From: Rhodoferax sp.
GTDB lineage: Bacteria > Pseudomonadota > Gammaproteobacteria > Burkholderiales > Burkholderiaceae_C
Length of the DNA stretch: 64,000 nucleotides
Direction: 5' to 3'
Assembly (NCBI RefSeq): GCF_025354435.1
Contig: NZ_JANXMU010000060.1
Span: 62,001 to 126,000, forward strand
Position 1 is the stretch's first letter; every line of letters begins with the position of its first letter. The translations under genes and the position numbers were made by a program. The notes under the pieces were generated by a model. The model searched no databases. It saw only the letters and a program-made list of their open reading frames with translations, and was not told the DNA's origin. Below, in pieces: positions 8,354-17,687 of the stretch.

Positions 8354-11296
8354 ATGTCCAATACTACCGTCGCCGAGTTTGCCGTTGAACTCAAAAAATC
8401 GCCCGAAACCCTGCTGGAACAACTCCGGGGGGCGGGTGTGCCTAAAGCCGCTACGTCTGATGTCCTGAGTGAATCCGACAAGCAACGCCTGCTGGGCTTT
8501 TTGCAGGCCAGCCATGGCACCGCTACGCTGGAACGCAAGAAAATCACCCTGGTGAAAAAATCCACCAGCGAAATCAAACAAGCCGACTCCACTGGCCGTG
8601 CCCGCACCATCCAGGTGGAAGTGCGTAAAAAACGCACTTTCATCAAACGTGAAGATGGCATGGACGGTGTGATCGAAGGTTCCGCTGAATCCGAGGTCGA
8701 AGTCGACGTGTCTGCCAGCAATGGTGCGGAAGAAGCCGAATTGGCCCGCCGCGAAGAAGAAGCCCGCCGCCAAGCCGAGCTGATGCGCCGCCAGGAAGAA
8801 GAATTGATCGAAAAACGCCGTCTGCGCGAAGAGCAGGAGGCCCGCGATGCGAGCGCGCGCGCTGTGGCCGAACAAGCCGCACAGGTGGCTGAGGCTGCCG
8901 CCAAAGCCGCCGCCGCCCAGGCCGAGCAGCAAAAAGCGTCTGCCCCCACCGCATCGACACCGGCTCCCGGCCTGTCGGCTGTGGGCCAGAACATCAATGC
9001 CGCCGCCGATGCGGCGGCATTGGCCAAAGTCCAGGCACAAAACGATGCCCGCGCTAAAGTGGCTGCTGATTCCAAGGCCCGTGCCGACGAAGAAGCCGCC
9101 CGTGTGGTGGATTTGGGCGACCGTCGCCGCAAGGCCGAAGCCGAAGCCGCCGCCATCCGCTTGATGATGTCCACACCCAAAAAGGTGCTGGTTGCGCACA
9201 AGAAGGTGGAAGAACCCAAGCCCGTCGTGAAGCCGCCGGTGCTCGATGCCGCCAAGGCTGCCGCCATGAAGGGCACGCTGCACAAGCCTGCTGCAGGTGC
9301 GACACCGGCCAAACCCGCTCCTGGCGCCCCAGCGGCTCCGGGTGCTGGCAAAGAAGTCAAATCCGCCAAGCTGTCCAGCAGCTGGGCTGATCCGGCGAAG
9401 AAGAAACCTCTGCCGACCCGTGGCGACTCCAGTGGTGGCGTAGGCCGTGGCAACTGGCGCGGAGGTCCGCGTGGCCGTCGTGGCAGCAATGACCGCGACC
9501 AGCGCGACGACAACATGTCGCAAGCACCAGTGGAAGCGCGCACTTTGGAAGTGCATGTGCCTGAAACCATCACCGTGGCCGAACTCGCCCACAAGATGGC
9601 GGTCAAGGCCTCCGAGGTGATCAAGCACCTGATGAAGCTGGGTCAAATGGTTTCCATCAACCAGCCGCTGGACCAAGATACGGCCATGATTCTGGTCGAA
9701 GAAATGGGCCACAAAGCCGTTGTGGCTGCGCTGGACGATCCAGAAGCGTTTACCGCCGAAGAAGTGTTGCAGCAGGTGTCCGAATCCCTGCCGCGCGCTC
9801 CGGTGGTCACCGTCATGGGCCACGTCGACCACGGTAAAACCTCGCTGCTGGATTACATCCGTCGCGCCAAGGTCGCCTCCGGTGAAGCCGGTGGCATTAC
9901 CCAGCACATTGGTGCCTACCACGTGGAAACCCCGCGCGGTATGGTGTCCTTCCTGGATACCCCGGGCCACGAAGCGTTTACCGCCATGCGTGCCCGTGGT
10001 GCCCAGGCTACCGACATCGTGATTCTGGTGGTGGCGGCCGATGACGGCGTGATGCCGCAAACCAAAGAAGCCATTAAGCACGCGAAAGCGGCGGGTGTGC
10101 CCATCGTGGTGGCGATCAACAAGATCGACAAGCCCGATTCCAACCCCGAGCGCGTCAAGAACGAGCTGGTGATCGAAGACGTGATCCCCGAAGACTTCGG
10201 TGGCAGCTCGCCTTTCGTCTCCGTGTCGGCCAAAACCGGCCAAGGCATTGATGAGTTGCTGGAACAAGTGCTGTTGCAGGCCGAAGTGCTGGAACTGAAG
10301 GCACCGGTCGATGCCATGGCCAAGGGTCTGGTGATCGAAGCGCGTCTGGACAAGGGCAAGGGCCCGGTGGCCACCGTGCTGGTGCAGTCGGGTACCTTGA
10401 AGACCGGCGACATCGTGCTGGCTGGCTCTACCTATGGCCGCGTGCGTGCCATGCTGGACGAGAACGGCAAGCCGTCCAAGTCCGCAGGTCCGTCGATCCC
10501 GGTGGAAATCCAGGGTCTGACCGAAGTGCCACAAGCGGGTGATGAATTCATGGTCTTGCCGGATGAGCGCCGGGCCCGTGAAATCGCCACCTACCGTGCC
10601 GGTAAGTTCCGCAACACCAAGCTGGCCAAGCTGCAAGCCGCCAAGCTGGAAACCATGTTCACCGACATCACGGCGGGCGAGGTCAAGATGTTGCCGATCA
10701 TCGTCAAGGCCGACGTGCAGGGTTCGCAAGAGGCTTTGGCCCAGTCGCTGCTCAAGCTGTCGACCGACGAAGTCAAGGTGCAAATGGTCTACACGGCGGT
10801 CGGCGCGATTAGCGAGTCCGACATCAATTTGGCTATCGCATCCAAGGCCATCGTGATCGGTTTCAACGTGCGGGCCGATGCCGGTGCCCGCAAGCTGGCC
10901 GAGAACAATGCCGTGGACGTGAAGTACTACAACATCATTTACGACGCTGTCGATGAGTTGAAGTCCGCCATGGCCGGCATGCTAGCTCCTGAGCAGCGCG
11001 AAGAAATCATCGGTATGGCCGAGATCCGCACGGTGTTCGTGGCGTCCAAAATTGGTACGGTGGCAGGCTGTATGGTCACCACCGGCTCGGTCAATCGCAG
11101 TGCACGCTTCCGCTTGCTGCGCGAAAACATCGTCATCTACACCGGTGAAATTGATTCGCTCAAGCGCGTCAAGGACGATGTGCGCGAAGTCCGCGAAGGC
11201 TTCGAGTGCGGTATCAAGCTCAAGAACTACAACGACATCGCCGTCGGCGACCAGTTGGAATTCTTTGAGATCAAAGAAATCGCCCGTACGCTGTAA
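8354..11296 (+). CDS. infB: Translation initiation factor IF-2
   Basis: GTPase that brings initiator tRNA to the 30S subunit. The 980-residue protein has an IF2_N domain at the start ([20 protein letters not shown]), a long Ala/Glu/Arg-rich linker (about 130-400) that is probably helical or disordered, and a second IF2_N-like domain ([20 protein letters not shown], about 400-450). The GTP-binding core has GHVDHGKTS (about 489-497), DTPGHE (about 535) and NKID (about 588), followed by domains II-IV. The ribosome binding site is AAAGG. The stop codon overlaps the rbfA start (TAATG). Large antisense open frames across it reflect codon bias. Confidence 0.98.
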   Translation: MSNTTVAEFAVELKKSPETLLEQLRGAGVPKAATSDVLSESDKQRLLGFLQASHGTATLERKKITLVKKSTSEIKQADSTGRARTIQVEVRKKRTFIKREDGMDGVIEGSAESEVEVDVSASNGAEEAELARREEEARRQAELMRRQEEELIEKRRLREEQEARDASARAVAEQAAQVAEAAAKAAAAQAEQQKASAPTASTPAPGLSAVGQNINAAADAAALAKVQAQNDARAKVAADSKARADEEAARVVDLGDRRRKAEAEAAAIRLMMSTPKKVLVAHKKVEEPKPVVKPPVLDAAKAAAMKGTLHKPAAGATPAKPAPGAPAAPGAGKEVKSAKLSSSWADPAKKKPLPTRGDSSGGVGRGNWRGGPRGRRGSNDRDQRDDNMSQAPVEARTLEVHVPETITVAELAHKMAVKASEVIKHLMKLGQMVSINQPLDQDTAMILVEEMGHKAVVAALDDPEAFTAEEVLQQVSESLPRAPVVTVMGHVDHGKTSLLDYIRRAKVASGEAGGITQHIGAYHVETPRGMVSFLDTPGHEAFTAMRARGAQATDIVILVVAADDGVMPQTKEAIKHAKAAGVPIVVAINKIDKPDSNPERVKNELVIEDVIPEDFGGSSPFVSVSAKTGQGIDELLEQVLLQAEVLELKAPVDAMAKGLVIEARLDKGKGPVATVLVQSGTLKTGDIVLAGSTYGRVRAMLDENGKPSKSAGPSIPVEIQGLTEVPQAGDEFMVLPDERRAREIATYRAGKFRNTKLAKLQAAKLETMFTDITAGEVKMLPIIVKADVQGSQEALAQSLLKLSTDEVKVQMVYTAVGAISESDINLAIASKAIVIGFNVRADAGARKLAENNAVDVKYYNIIYDAVDELKSAMAGMLAPEQREEIIGMAEIRTVFVASKIGTVAGCMVTTGSVNRSARFRLLRENIVIYTGEIDSLKRVKDDVREVREGFECGIKLKNYNDIAVGDQLEFFEIKEIARTL

Positions 11297-11667
11297 TGGT
11301 CAAACGCAAGGCCGCTGCGCCGAACCGCAGCCTCAAAGTCGCCGACCAGATCCAACGGGATCTGACCGAGCTGATCGCCCGCGAGTTGAAAGACCCGCGG
11401 GTGGGCATGGTGACCATACAGGGGGTGGAAGTCACGCCCGACTACGCGCACGCCAAGGTGTTTTTCAGTGTGCTGACCGGTAACCCGGACGAATGCACCG
11501 AAGGTTTGAACCAGGCCGCAGGTTTCTTGCGCTCGGGTTTGTTCAAGCGGCTGCATATCCACACCGTGCCGACCTTGCACTTCCACTATGACCGGACCAC
11601 CGAGAAAGCCTCGGACATGAACGCGCTGATTGCGCGGGCTGTCGCCTCTCGGGCCAAGGAAGACTGA
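11296..11667 (+). CDS. rbfA: 30S ribosome-binding factor RbfA
   Basis: Late 30S assembly factor that binds near helix 1 of 16S rRNA. The 123-residue size is typical. Conserved blocks: [44 protein letters not shown] and [18 protein letters not shown]. The ATG overlaps the infB stop by one base (TAATG), so it is translated by re-initiation. truB follows after five bases. Confidence 0.96.
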   Translation: MVKRKAAAPNRSLKVADQIQRDLTELIARELKDPRVGMVTIQGVEVTPDYAHAKVFFSVLTGNPDECTEGLNQAAGFLRSGLFKRLHIHTVPTLHFHYDRTTEKASDMNALIARAVASRAKED

Positions 11668-11672
11668 ACCGC

Positions 11673-12659
11673 ATGACCGCAACGCCACGTGTACGGGTTG
11701 CCAGGCGCCCCGTGCACGGGGTGCTGCTGCTGGACAAGCCCTTGGGCCTGTCGAGCAATGACGCGCTGCAAAAAGTCAAATGGCTGCTGCGCGGCGAAAA
11801 GGCGGGCCACACCGGCACGCTTGACCCGCTAGCCACCGGTGTGCTGCCCCTGTGTTTTGGGGCCGCTACCAAGTTCAGCCAGTTGCACTTGGATGCCGAT
11901 AAAACCTACTTAGCTACGGCTCGGTTGGGGCTGAAGACCAGTACCGGCGATGCCGAAGGCGATGTGATTGAGACCCGGCCTGTGGCGGTAACGCAGGCGC
12001 AGATTGATGCTGTGCTGCCGCGTTTTACCGGCCCGATCCGCCAGGTGCCGCCGATGTACAGCGCCTTGAAGCGTGACGGCAAGCCCCTGTACGAATATGC
12101 GCGGGCCGGCATTGCGATTGAGCGGCCTGCGCGGGATGTAGAGATTTTTGAACTAAAAGTGGCTCTGGCCCAGCCAGAATCTACGCAAGAAGCTATTGAA
12201 ATAGTAGCAAAGTGCTCCAAAGGCACGTACATCCGTACGCTGGGTGAAGACATCGGCGAGGCCCTGGGATGTGGTGCGCATTTGACGGCTTTGCGCCGTA
12301 TTGCTACGGGTGACTTTGCGATTGGCCAGTGTGTGACGCTGGCCGCATTAGAAGCCATGACCGAAGACGAGCGGCTGGCATGTTTGCTGCCGGTGGATGC
12401 GCTGCTGGCGCAACACCGCCGTGTCACGTTGGATGAACAGAATGCAGGGCGGTTCCTCAGCGGTGTGCGCCGCCGGGGTGACTGGCCCGACGATGACCGC
12501 GTTGCGGTTTACGGAGATAAGCCGCCGTCCTTGCTGGGTGTAGCCCAGGTCAAGGCCGGTGAATTGATACCAGGGCGACTGCTAAGCCCGCTGGATATTG
12601 GCCAGATTTTGGATCAGGCCCAGGCGCAAAAAGCAGAGAACCCTTTGATTCAGGAGTAG
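11673..12659 (+). CDS. truB: tRNA pseudouridine(55) synthase TruB
   Basis: Makes pseudouridine 55 in the T-loop of tRNAs. The 328-residue protein starts with the family signature GVLLLDKPLGLSSNDALQKV. The catalytic Asp is D51 in GHTGTLDPLATG. Later motifs are VPPMYSALKRDGKPLYEYAR and CSKGTYIRTLGEDIG. Residues about 160-180 (ELKVALAQPESTQEAIEIVA), just before CSKGTYIRTL, are encoded by a copy of the dispersed repeat and make this strand and loop a little longer than in E. coli TruB. The fold and active site look intact. Followed after six bases by typA with its own GGAG site. Confidence 0.96.
   Translation: MTATPRVRVARRPVHGVLLLDKPLGLSSNDALQKVKWLLRGEKAGHTGTLDPLATGVLPLCFGAATKFSQLHLDADKTYLATARLGLKTSTGDAEGDVIETRPVAVTQAQIDAVLPRFTGPIRQVPPMYSALKRDGKPLYEYARAGIAIERPARDVEIFELKVALAQPESTQEAIEIVAKCSKGTYIRTLGEDIGEALGCGAHLTALRRIATGDFAIGQCVTLAALEAMTEDERLACLLPVDALLAQHRRVTLDEQNAGRFLSGVRRRGDWPDDDRVAVYGDKPPSLLGVAQVKAGELIPGRLLSPLDIGQILDQAQAQKAENPLIQE
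12150..12210 (+). repeat. Dispersed palindromic repeat, copy inside truB
   Basis: 61 bases aligning end to end with the copy in yejF (about 77% identity by eye) and read in the same frame. The core is more eroded (TCTGGCCCAGCC, CTACGCAAGAAGCTATTGAA), suggesting an older insertion under coding selection. Confidence 0.7.
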
Positions 12660-12665
12660 AGAACT

Positions 12666-14489
12666 ATGAGCATTAAGCAAATTCGTAACATCGCCATCAT
12701 CGCCCACGTCGATCATGGCAAGACCACCATGGTCGACCAGCTGCTGCGCCAGTCCGGCACCTTTGCCGAACACGAAAAAGTCGTGGACACCGTGATGGAC
12801 AACAACGCGATTGAAAAAGAGCGTGGCATTACCATTCTGGCCAAGAACTGCGCCGTAACCTGGGAAGGCACGCACATCAACATCGTCGACACCCCCGGCC
12901 ACGCCGACTTCGGCGGCGAAGTGGAGCGTGCGCTGTCGATGGTCGATGGTGTTGTGCTGTTGATCGACGCCCAAGAAGGCCCCATGCCCCAGACGCGTTT
13001 CGTGACCAAGAAGGCCTTGGCCCTGGGTCTGAAGCCGATTTTGGTGGTCAACAAAGTGGACAAGCCCGGTGCGCGCCCTGACTTTGTGGTCAACGCCGCT
13101 TTCGATCTGTTCGACAAACTCGGTGCCACCGACGAACAACTCGACTTCCCCGTGGTTTACGCATCCGGCATCAACGGCTGGTCGTCGCTGGTTGAAGGCG
13201 AGCAAGGCGAGCAGTGGGGCCCCGATATGTCGGCCCTGTTCAACACCGTGTTGCAGCATGTGCCGGCCCAAACCGGTGATCCTGAAGCGCCTTTGCAACT
13301 GCAAATTTCGGCCCTCGATTTCTCCACCTTCGTGGGTCGGATTGGTGTTGGCCGCATCAGCCAGGGCACCGTGCGCCCGATGATGGACGTGGTGGTCATG
13401 GAAGGCCCGGATGGCAAAGCCGTTAAAGGCCGCATCAACCAGGTGCTGACGTTCCAGGGTCTGGAACGCGTGCAGGCGCTAGAAGCCGGCCCCGGCGAAA
13501 TCGTGCTGATCAACGGCCTGACCGACATCGGTATTGGCGTGACCATTACCGACCCGATCACGCCGATGCCCTTGCCTATGCTGAAGGTGGATGAGCCTAC
13601 CCTGACGATGAACTTTTGCGTCAATACCAGCCCATTGGCCGGTCGCGAAGGCAAGTACGTCACCAGCCGCCAGATCTGGAACCGCCTGCAAAAGGAACTG
13701 CAACATAACGTGGCGTTGCGCGTCAAGGAAACCGACGAAGAAGGTATCTTTGAAGTCATGGGCCGCGGCGAACTGCACTTGACCATTCTGCTGGAAAACA
13801 TGCGCCGCGAAGGCTATGAGCTGGCGGTTTCCAAGCCCCGCGTGGTGATGAAGGAAATCAACGGCGAAAAGCACGAGCCCATCGAACTGGTGACCGCCGA
13901 CATCGAAGACCAGCACCAAGGCGGCGTGATGCAAGCCTTGGGCGAACGCAAAGGCGAACTCGTCAACATGGAGCCGGATGGCCGTGGCCGTGTGCGTCTG
14001 GAATACCGTATTCCTGCCCGTGGTCTGATTGGGTTCACCAACGAATTCTTGAATTTGACGCGCGGCTCCGGCCTGATCGCCAACATTTTCGACTGCTACG
14101 AGCCGCACAAGGGTGACATCGGCGGCCGCAAGAACGGCGTGCTGATCTCCATGGACGCAGGCGAAATCTTCACCTACGCCCTGGGCAAGCTGGACGACCG
14201 CGGCCGCATGTTTGTGCGCGCCAATGACCCGGTGTACGAAGGCATGATTGTGGGCATCCACAGCCGTGACAACGATCTGGTGGTCAACGCCACGCGTACC
14301 AAGCAGCTGACCAACTTCCGCGTGTCCGGCAAGGAAGACGCGATCAAGATCACGCCACCGATCGAATGCACGCTGGAGTACGGCGTTGAATTCATCGAGG
14401 ACGACGAACTGGTCGAAATCACGCCCAAGTCGATCCGTCTGCGCAAGCGCCACCTGACCGAAAGCGAACGCAAGCGCGCTGGCCGCTAA
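12666..14489 (+). CDS. typA: Ribosome-binding translational GTPase TypA/BipA
   Basis: Elongation-factor-like GTPase acting in ribosome assembly and stress or cold adaptation. The 607-residue length is standard. It begins [20 protein letters not shown] with G1 at residues 13-21; G2/G3 follow ([24 protein letters not shown]) and G4 is [10 protein letters not shown]. The C-terminal TypA-specific domain is present ([28 protein letters not shown]). Last gene of the rimP operon, closed by the terminator at 14531-14567. Confidence 0.97.
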   Translation: MSIKQIRNIAIIAHVDHGKTTMVDQLLRQSGTFAEHEKVVDTVMDNNAIEKERGITILAKNCAVTWEGTHINIVDTPGHADFGGEVERALSMVDGVVLLIDAQEGPMPQTRFVTKKALALGLKPILVVNKVDKPGARPDFVVNAAFDLFDKLGATDEQLDFPVVYASGINGWSSLVEGEQGEQWGPDMSALFNTVLQHVPAQTGDPEAPLQLQISALDFSTFVGRIGVGRISQGTVRPMMDVVVMEGPDGKAVKGRINQVLTFQGLERVQALEAGPGEIVLINGLTDIGIGVTITDPITPMPLPMLKVDEPTLTMNFCVNTSPLAGREGKYVTSRQIWNRLQKELQHNVALRVKETDEEGIFEVMGRGELHLTILLENMRREGYELAVSKPRVVMKEINGEKHEPIELVTADIEDQHQGGVMQALGERKGELVNMEPDGRGRVRLEYRIPARGLIGFTNEFLNLTRGSGLIANIFDCYEPHKGDIGGRKNGVLISMDAGEIFTYALGKLDDRGRMFVRANDPVYEGMIVGIHSRDNDLVVNATRTKQLTNFRVSGKEDAIKITPPIECTLEYGVEFIEDDELVEITPKSIRLRKRHLTESERKRAGR

Positions 14490-14530
14490 ACGGAATCAAT
14501 CCCCAGTATTAGCTGGGTGATTGGCCCCTG

Positions 14531-14567
14531 AAACCCCGGACGCTTTTATAGCGTGCCGGGGTTTTTT
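14531..14567 (+). terminator. Intrinsic terminator after typA
   Basis: CCCCGGACGC (14534-14543) pairs with GCGTGCCGGGG (14551-14561, one bulged base) around a 7-base loop, followed by six Ts. It marks the end of the translation operon and argues that the downstream EamA gene starts after it. Confidence 0.88.
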
Positions 14568-14604
14568 ACGCCATCTTCCACTGACTCGCCCTGACAATCG
14601 TGCT

Positions 14605-15498
14605 GTGAAATTATCCCATTCCCGCGCCGTGTTCATGATGGTTCTGGTCACGCTGATGTGGTCGATTGCCGGCGTAACCACGCGGCATCTGGAGTCGGCG
14701 CACAGCTTCGAAATCACCTTCTGGCGCAGCTTTTTCACCGTGCTCTCGCTGCTGGTGATCCTGCCGCTGCTGCAGGGCCGGGCGGTGTTTGCCAAGATCC
14801 GCCAGGGCGGCTCGGCGCTGTGGTTGTCGGGCGTGTGCTGGGCCGTGATGTTTACCGCCTACATGCTGGCACTGAGCCTGAGTCCCGTGGCCAATGTACT
14901 GGTCACCATGTCGATTGCGCCGCTGCTGACCGCCTTGCTGGCGCGCTTTGCCATTGGCCACCGGCTGCCGACCCGCACCTGGGTGGCGATTGCGGTGGCC
15001 GGGGCGGGCATTGTCGTCATGTACGGCACCCAGCTGAGTTCTGCCGGTGGTCCGGGCCAGCTGGTGGGCACCTTGATCGCACTGTGTGTGCCTCTGGCCA
15101 GCGCTGTGAACTGGACCGTGGTACAGCGCAGCCAAGCTCAGGGCAAAGATGTGGATTTGGTGCCTTCGGTGTTGATCGGTGCCGTGTTGTCGTCACTGGT
15201 GACCTTGCCCCTGGCCCTGCCGCTGCAGGCCACGCCGCACGACCTGGGTCTGCTGGCCATGCTGGGTTCGGTGCAGTTGGCGATTCCCTGCATTTTGTCG
15301 GTCTGGTGCGCCCGGGTGCTCAAAGCGCCCGAGGTGTCGCTGCTGCAGCTTCTCGAGGTCTTGTTTGGCATCACCCTGGCTTGGCTGGGAGCCAATGAAG
15401 CCCCGGGTATGGTGGTGCTGGTGGGCGGCACCCTGGTGCTGGGGGCGCTGGTGTCGAACGAAGCGCTAGGGTGGTGGCAGCGTAGAGCCGTTCTTTAA
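14605..15498 (+). CDS. EamA/DMT-family inner-membrane transporter
   Basis: Ten-helix drug/metabolite transporter family, substrate unknown. About 297 residues from GTG 14605 (VKLSHSRAVFMMVLVTLMWSIAGV). The frame stays open up to 14521, but that stretch contains the typA terminator and has no family similarity. Two EamA repeats are visible: about 10-140 (VTTRHLESAHSFEITFWRS) and about 150-290 (VPLASAVNWTVVQRSQAQ...LEVLFGITLAWLGANEAPG). The gene converges on the next one: both stop codons lie in a shared TTAA at 15495-15498, and no terminator hairpin is visible there. Confidence 0.85.
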   Translation: MKLSHSRAVFMMVLVTLMWSIAGVTTRHLESAHSFEITFWRSFFTVLSLLVILPLLQGRAVFAKIRQGGSALWLSGVCWAVMFTAYMLALSLSPVANVLVTMSIAPLLTALLARFAIGHRLPTRTWVAIAVAGAGIVVMYGTQLSSAGGPGQLVGTLIALCVPLASAVNWTVVQRSQAQGKDVDLVPSVLIGAVLSSLVTLPLALPLQATPHDLGLLAMLGSVQLAIPCILSVWCARVLKAPEVSLLQLLEVLFGITLAWLGANEAPGMVVLVGGTLVLGALVSNEALGWWQRRAVL

Positions 15499-16007
15499 CG
15501 CAATTCGCCGCGCTGGCTTTCTACGCCTTCCAGTTCGCGCTCTACCTCGGCCCGCATGGAGCGCACGGCGACCAGGGCTTTCTCGAAGTCGTTGACGGCT
15601 TTGTCCAGGTTTTCGGGGGTGGGGTCGCTCACGTCGCGGTGGGCGGCCACGAAGGCTTTGGCCTGGGTGGCAATGGCACCGGCCAGATCGGCTTGGCTGT
15701 CGGCCATTTCTTGTGATTTCTGCATTTCGGCTTCGCCGAAGGTGCGTGAGAACAGTGCCAGCATGCCGTAGGCACGGCTGAGCTCGTTGGCCTGCTGCTG
15801 GGCACGCGTGGCTTCTGCCAGCACGGCGCTGGCGGCGGATACGGCCGAGCGCACTTCAAATTCACGCAGCAACTGTGCCGTGGCGTGGTGGGCGGCGGTG
15901 GCGGCGCGCGCGGCACGGTGGGCAATCAACGCGGCCATGGCGGCCAGCACCATCCCCACAAAGCAAAGGGCAACCGCCACAACAGCGAAGATTTGGGTAA
16001 TGGTCAT
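15495..16007 (-). CDS. Unknown 170-residue protein with N-terminal membrane anchor
   Basis: I do not recognise a family. MTITQIFAVVAVALCFVGMV forms one N-terminal membrane helix (about residues 5-28). The remaining 140 residues are Ala/Glu/Gln-rich and almost certainly helical or coiled-coil (HHATAQLLREFEVRSAVSAASAV, EKALVAVRSMRAEVERELEG), with no Cys and no clear catalytic motif. It could be a small membrane-tethered structural or adaptor protein. Codon use and composition match the neighbours, so it is a real gene rather than a shadow. It converges on the EamA gene with a 4-base overlap. Confidence 0.65.
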   Translation of the reverse strand: MTITQIFAVVAVALCFVGMVLAAMAALIAHRAARAATAAHHATAQLLREFEVRSAVSAASAVLAEATRAQQQANELSRAYGMLALFSRTFGEAEMQKSQEMADSQADLAGAIATQAKAFVAAHRDVSDPTPENLDKAVNDFEKALVAVRSMRAEVERELEGVESQRGELR

Positions 16008-16030
16008 AGAACACCTTGTGCAATAAATAT

Positions 16031-16090
16031 AAGCAAAATATGCCTCTAGCGCATATTCTGCTTGCGCGGGATGCTATAAAAAATAGAGTA
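16031..16090 (+). repeat. Dispersed palindromic repeat, intergenic copy
   Basis: Core TGCCTCTAGCGCATATTC, then TGCGCGGGATGCTATAAAAA. It lies between the small membrane-anchored protein gene (starting at 16007) and the end of malQ (16115). The right half is partly degenerate. Confidence 0.65.
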
Positions 16091-16114
16091 ATCTCGCCTA
16101 TTGTGCCCCAAGTG

Positions 16115-17659
16115 CTAGGGTTTATTTTTTCCTTCGGGATAAGCCGGCAACGGCAAGCGGTCGAACCTCGTGCGGCCGCTGGCGGCGGTGATGCGGGCCA
16201 GCTTTTCCGTCGCTTCGCCGGTCACCCAGTCCCACTTGAAACGCCAGGTCCAGCAGCCGATGGTGCCGGGGGTGTTCATGCGGTGCTTGCCGTCCAGCCC
16301 CATCACGTCCTGGAACTGGCACAGCGCGTGGTTGGCCACCGACTGGGCACAAGCGCGCAGCATGGCCCAGTGCACGTCAGAGCCATCGGTGTGCAGGTAC
16401 TCGCCCGCGTAGGCGCGTTCACGGTCGGTGCAGTCGGCCCACCAGCCCACCACAGTGTCGTTGTCGTGCGTGCCGCTGTAGACCACGGTGTCGCGCGCGT
16501 AGTTGTGCGGCAGGAAGTTGTTGCCCGCGTCGTCCGAGAACGCAAACTGCAAGATCCGCATGCCCGGAAAGCCCGCCCGCAGACGCAGTGCATTCACCTC
16601 GTCGGTGATCACGCCCAGGTCTTCGGCAATGATGGGCAGCTTGCCTAAAGCGGCTTCGATGGCGGCAAACAGGTCGTAGTCGGGGCCGGGCATCCAGCGG
16701 CCCTTGACGGCGGTGGGTTCGCTGGCCGGAATCTCCCAGTAGCCTACAAAGCCGCGGAAGTGGTCGATACGCACCACGTCGGCCAGGCTGAGCTGGCGCT
16801 TCACGCGCTCGATCCACCAGCGGTAGCCGTCAGCTTTCATGGCCGACCAGTTGTAAAGCGGGTTGCCCCAGCGCTGACCGGTTTCCGAGAAGAAATCGGG
16901 CGGCACCCCGGCAATGACCAACGGGTGGCCTGCGGCATCCAGCTCGTACAGGTCGGGGCGCGACCAGCAGTCGCTGGAGTGGTGCGCGATAAAAATCGGC
17001 AGGTCGCCCACCAGATGGATATTTTTGCCGTTGGCGTAGCCCTTCAGGCGCTTCCACTGCACGTCAAATTGCCACTGCACAAAACCCCAGAAACCAATTT
17101 CATTTGCGTACTGGGTGCGGGCTGCGGCCAGGGCGGCCGGTTCGCGGCGCGACAGCGGCTTGGGCCAATCGGGCCACAGAGCAGGGGTATGGGCCTGGTC
17201 CAGCGCCATGAACAAGGTGTAGTCGCCCACCCAGCTGTGTTCGGCCTGCAACCAGGCGGCGAACGCCGCCCGGTCTTCCGGGGTGGCGCTGGCCTGAAAG
17301 CCTGCGAAGGCTTCGCGCAGCTTTTGCAGGCGCCAGGGCACGACCTGGCCGAAGCTGATGGTTTCGTCGTTGAAGGTCGTGGCCAGTGCGTCCTGGGTGA
17401 TCCAGCCCTTTTCTACCAGCGGCTCAAAGGCGACCAGCAGCGGGTTGCCCGCAAAAGCTGAGCTGCCCATGTAGGGTGAATCGCCGGGACCGATGGGGCC
17501 CAGCGGCAGGGTTTGCCACAGCGACTGGCCCGCCGTTTCCAGCCAATCCACAAAGTAGAAGGCGTTCGGCCCAAAGTCGCCGCAGCCGTGCGGGCCGGGC
17601 AGGGACGTGGGGTGCAGCAGCACGCCCGAGGTGCGTTGGTTCAACAGGTCAGAAGCCAT
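16115..17659 (-). CDS. malQ: 4-alpha-glucanotransferase (amylomaltase)
   Basis: GH77 enzyme that disproportionates maltodextrins. About 514 residues from ATG 17659 (MASDLLNQRTSGVLLHPTSL); a TTG six codons upstream is possible. Family landmarks: SGVLLHPTSLPGPHGCGDFG, WQTLPLGPIGPGDSPYMGSSAFAGNPLL, VRIDHFRGFVGYWEIPA (nucleophile Asp in RIDHFRG), IIAEDLGVITDEV (acid/base Glu) and VYSGTHDNDT. It lies 28 bases downstream of the GH13 gene on the same strand, consistent with a two-gene maltodextrin unit next to the glycogen genes. Confidence 0.95.
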   Translation of the reverse strand: MASDLLNQRTSGVLLHPTSLPGPHGCGDFGPNAFYFVDWLETAGQSLWQTLPLGPIGPGDSPYMGSSAFAGNPLLVAFEPLVEKGWITQDALATTFNDETISFGQVVPWRLQKLREAFAGFQASATPEDRAAFAAWLQAEHSWVGDYTLFMALDQAHTPALWPDWPKPLSRREPAALAAARTQYANEIGFWGFVQWQFDVQWKRLKGYANGKNIHLVGDLPIFIAHHSSDCWSRPDLYELDAAGHPLVIAGVPPDFFSETGQRWGNPLYNWSAMKADGYRWWIERVKRQLSLADVVRIDHFRGFVGYWEIPASEPTAVKGRWMPGPDYDLFAAIEAALGKLPIIAEDLGVITDEVNALRLRAGFPGMRILQFAFSDDAGNNFLPHNYARDTVVYSGTHDNDTVVGWWADCTDRERAYAGEYLHTDGSDVHWAMLRACAQSVANHALCQFQDVMGLDGKHRMNTPGTIGCWTWRFKWDWVTGEATEKLARITAASGRTRFDRLPLPAYPEGKNKP

Positions 17660-17687
17660 AGTGTGGGGTCCAGTCAAAGTTTAAAAA

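Noticed and set aside
8333-10783. 816-residue open frame antisense to infB
   Set aside because: Its composition (His/Gly/Gln-rich, no domain) is what reverse-complemented GC-rich codons produce; infB is unambiguous.
14521-14604. Extended N-terminus for the EamA transporter
   Set aside because: This stretch holds the typA terminator and shows no family similarity, so GTG 14605 is preferred.
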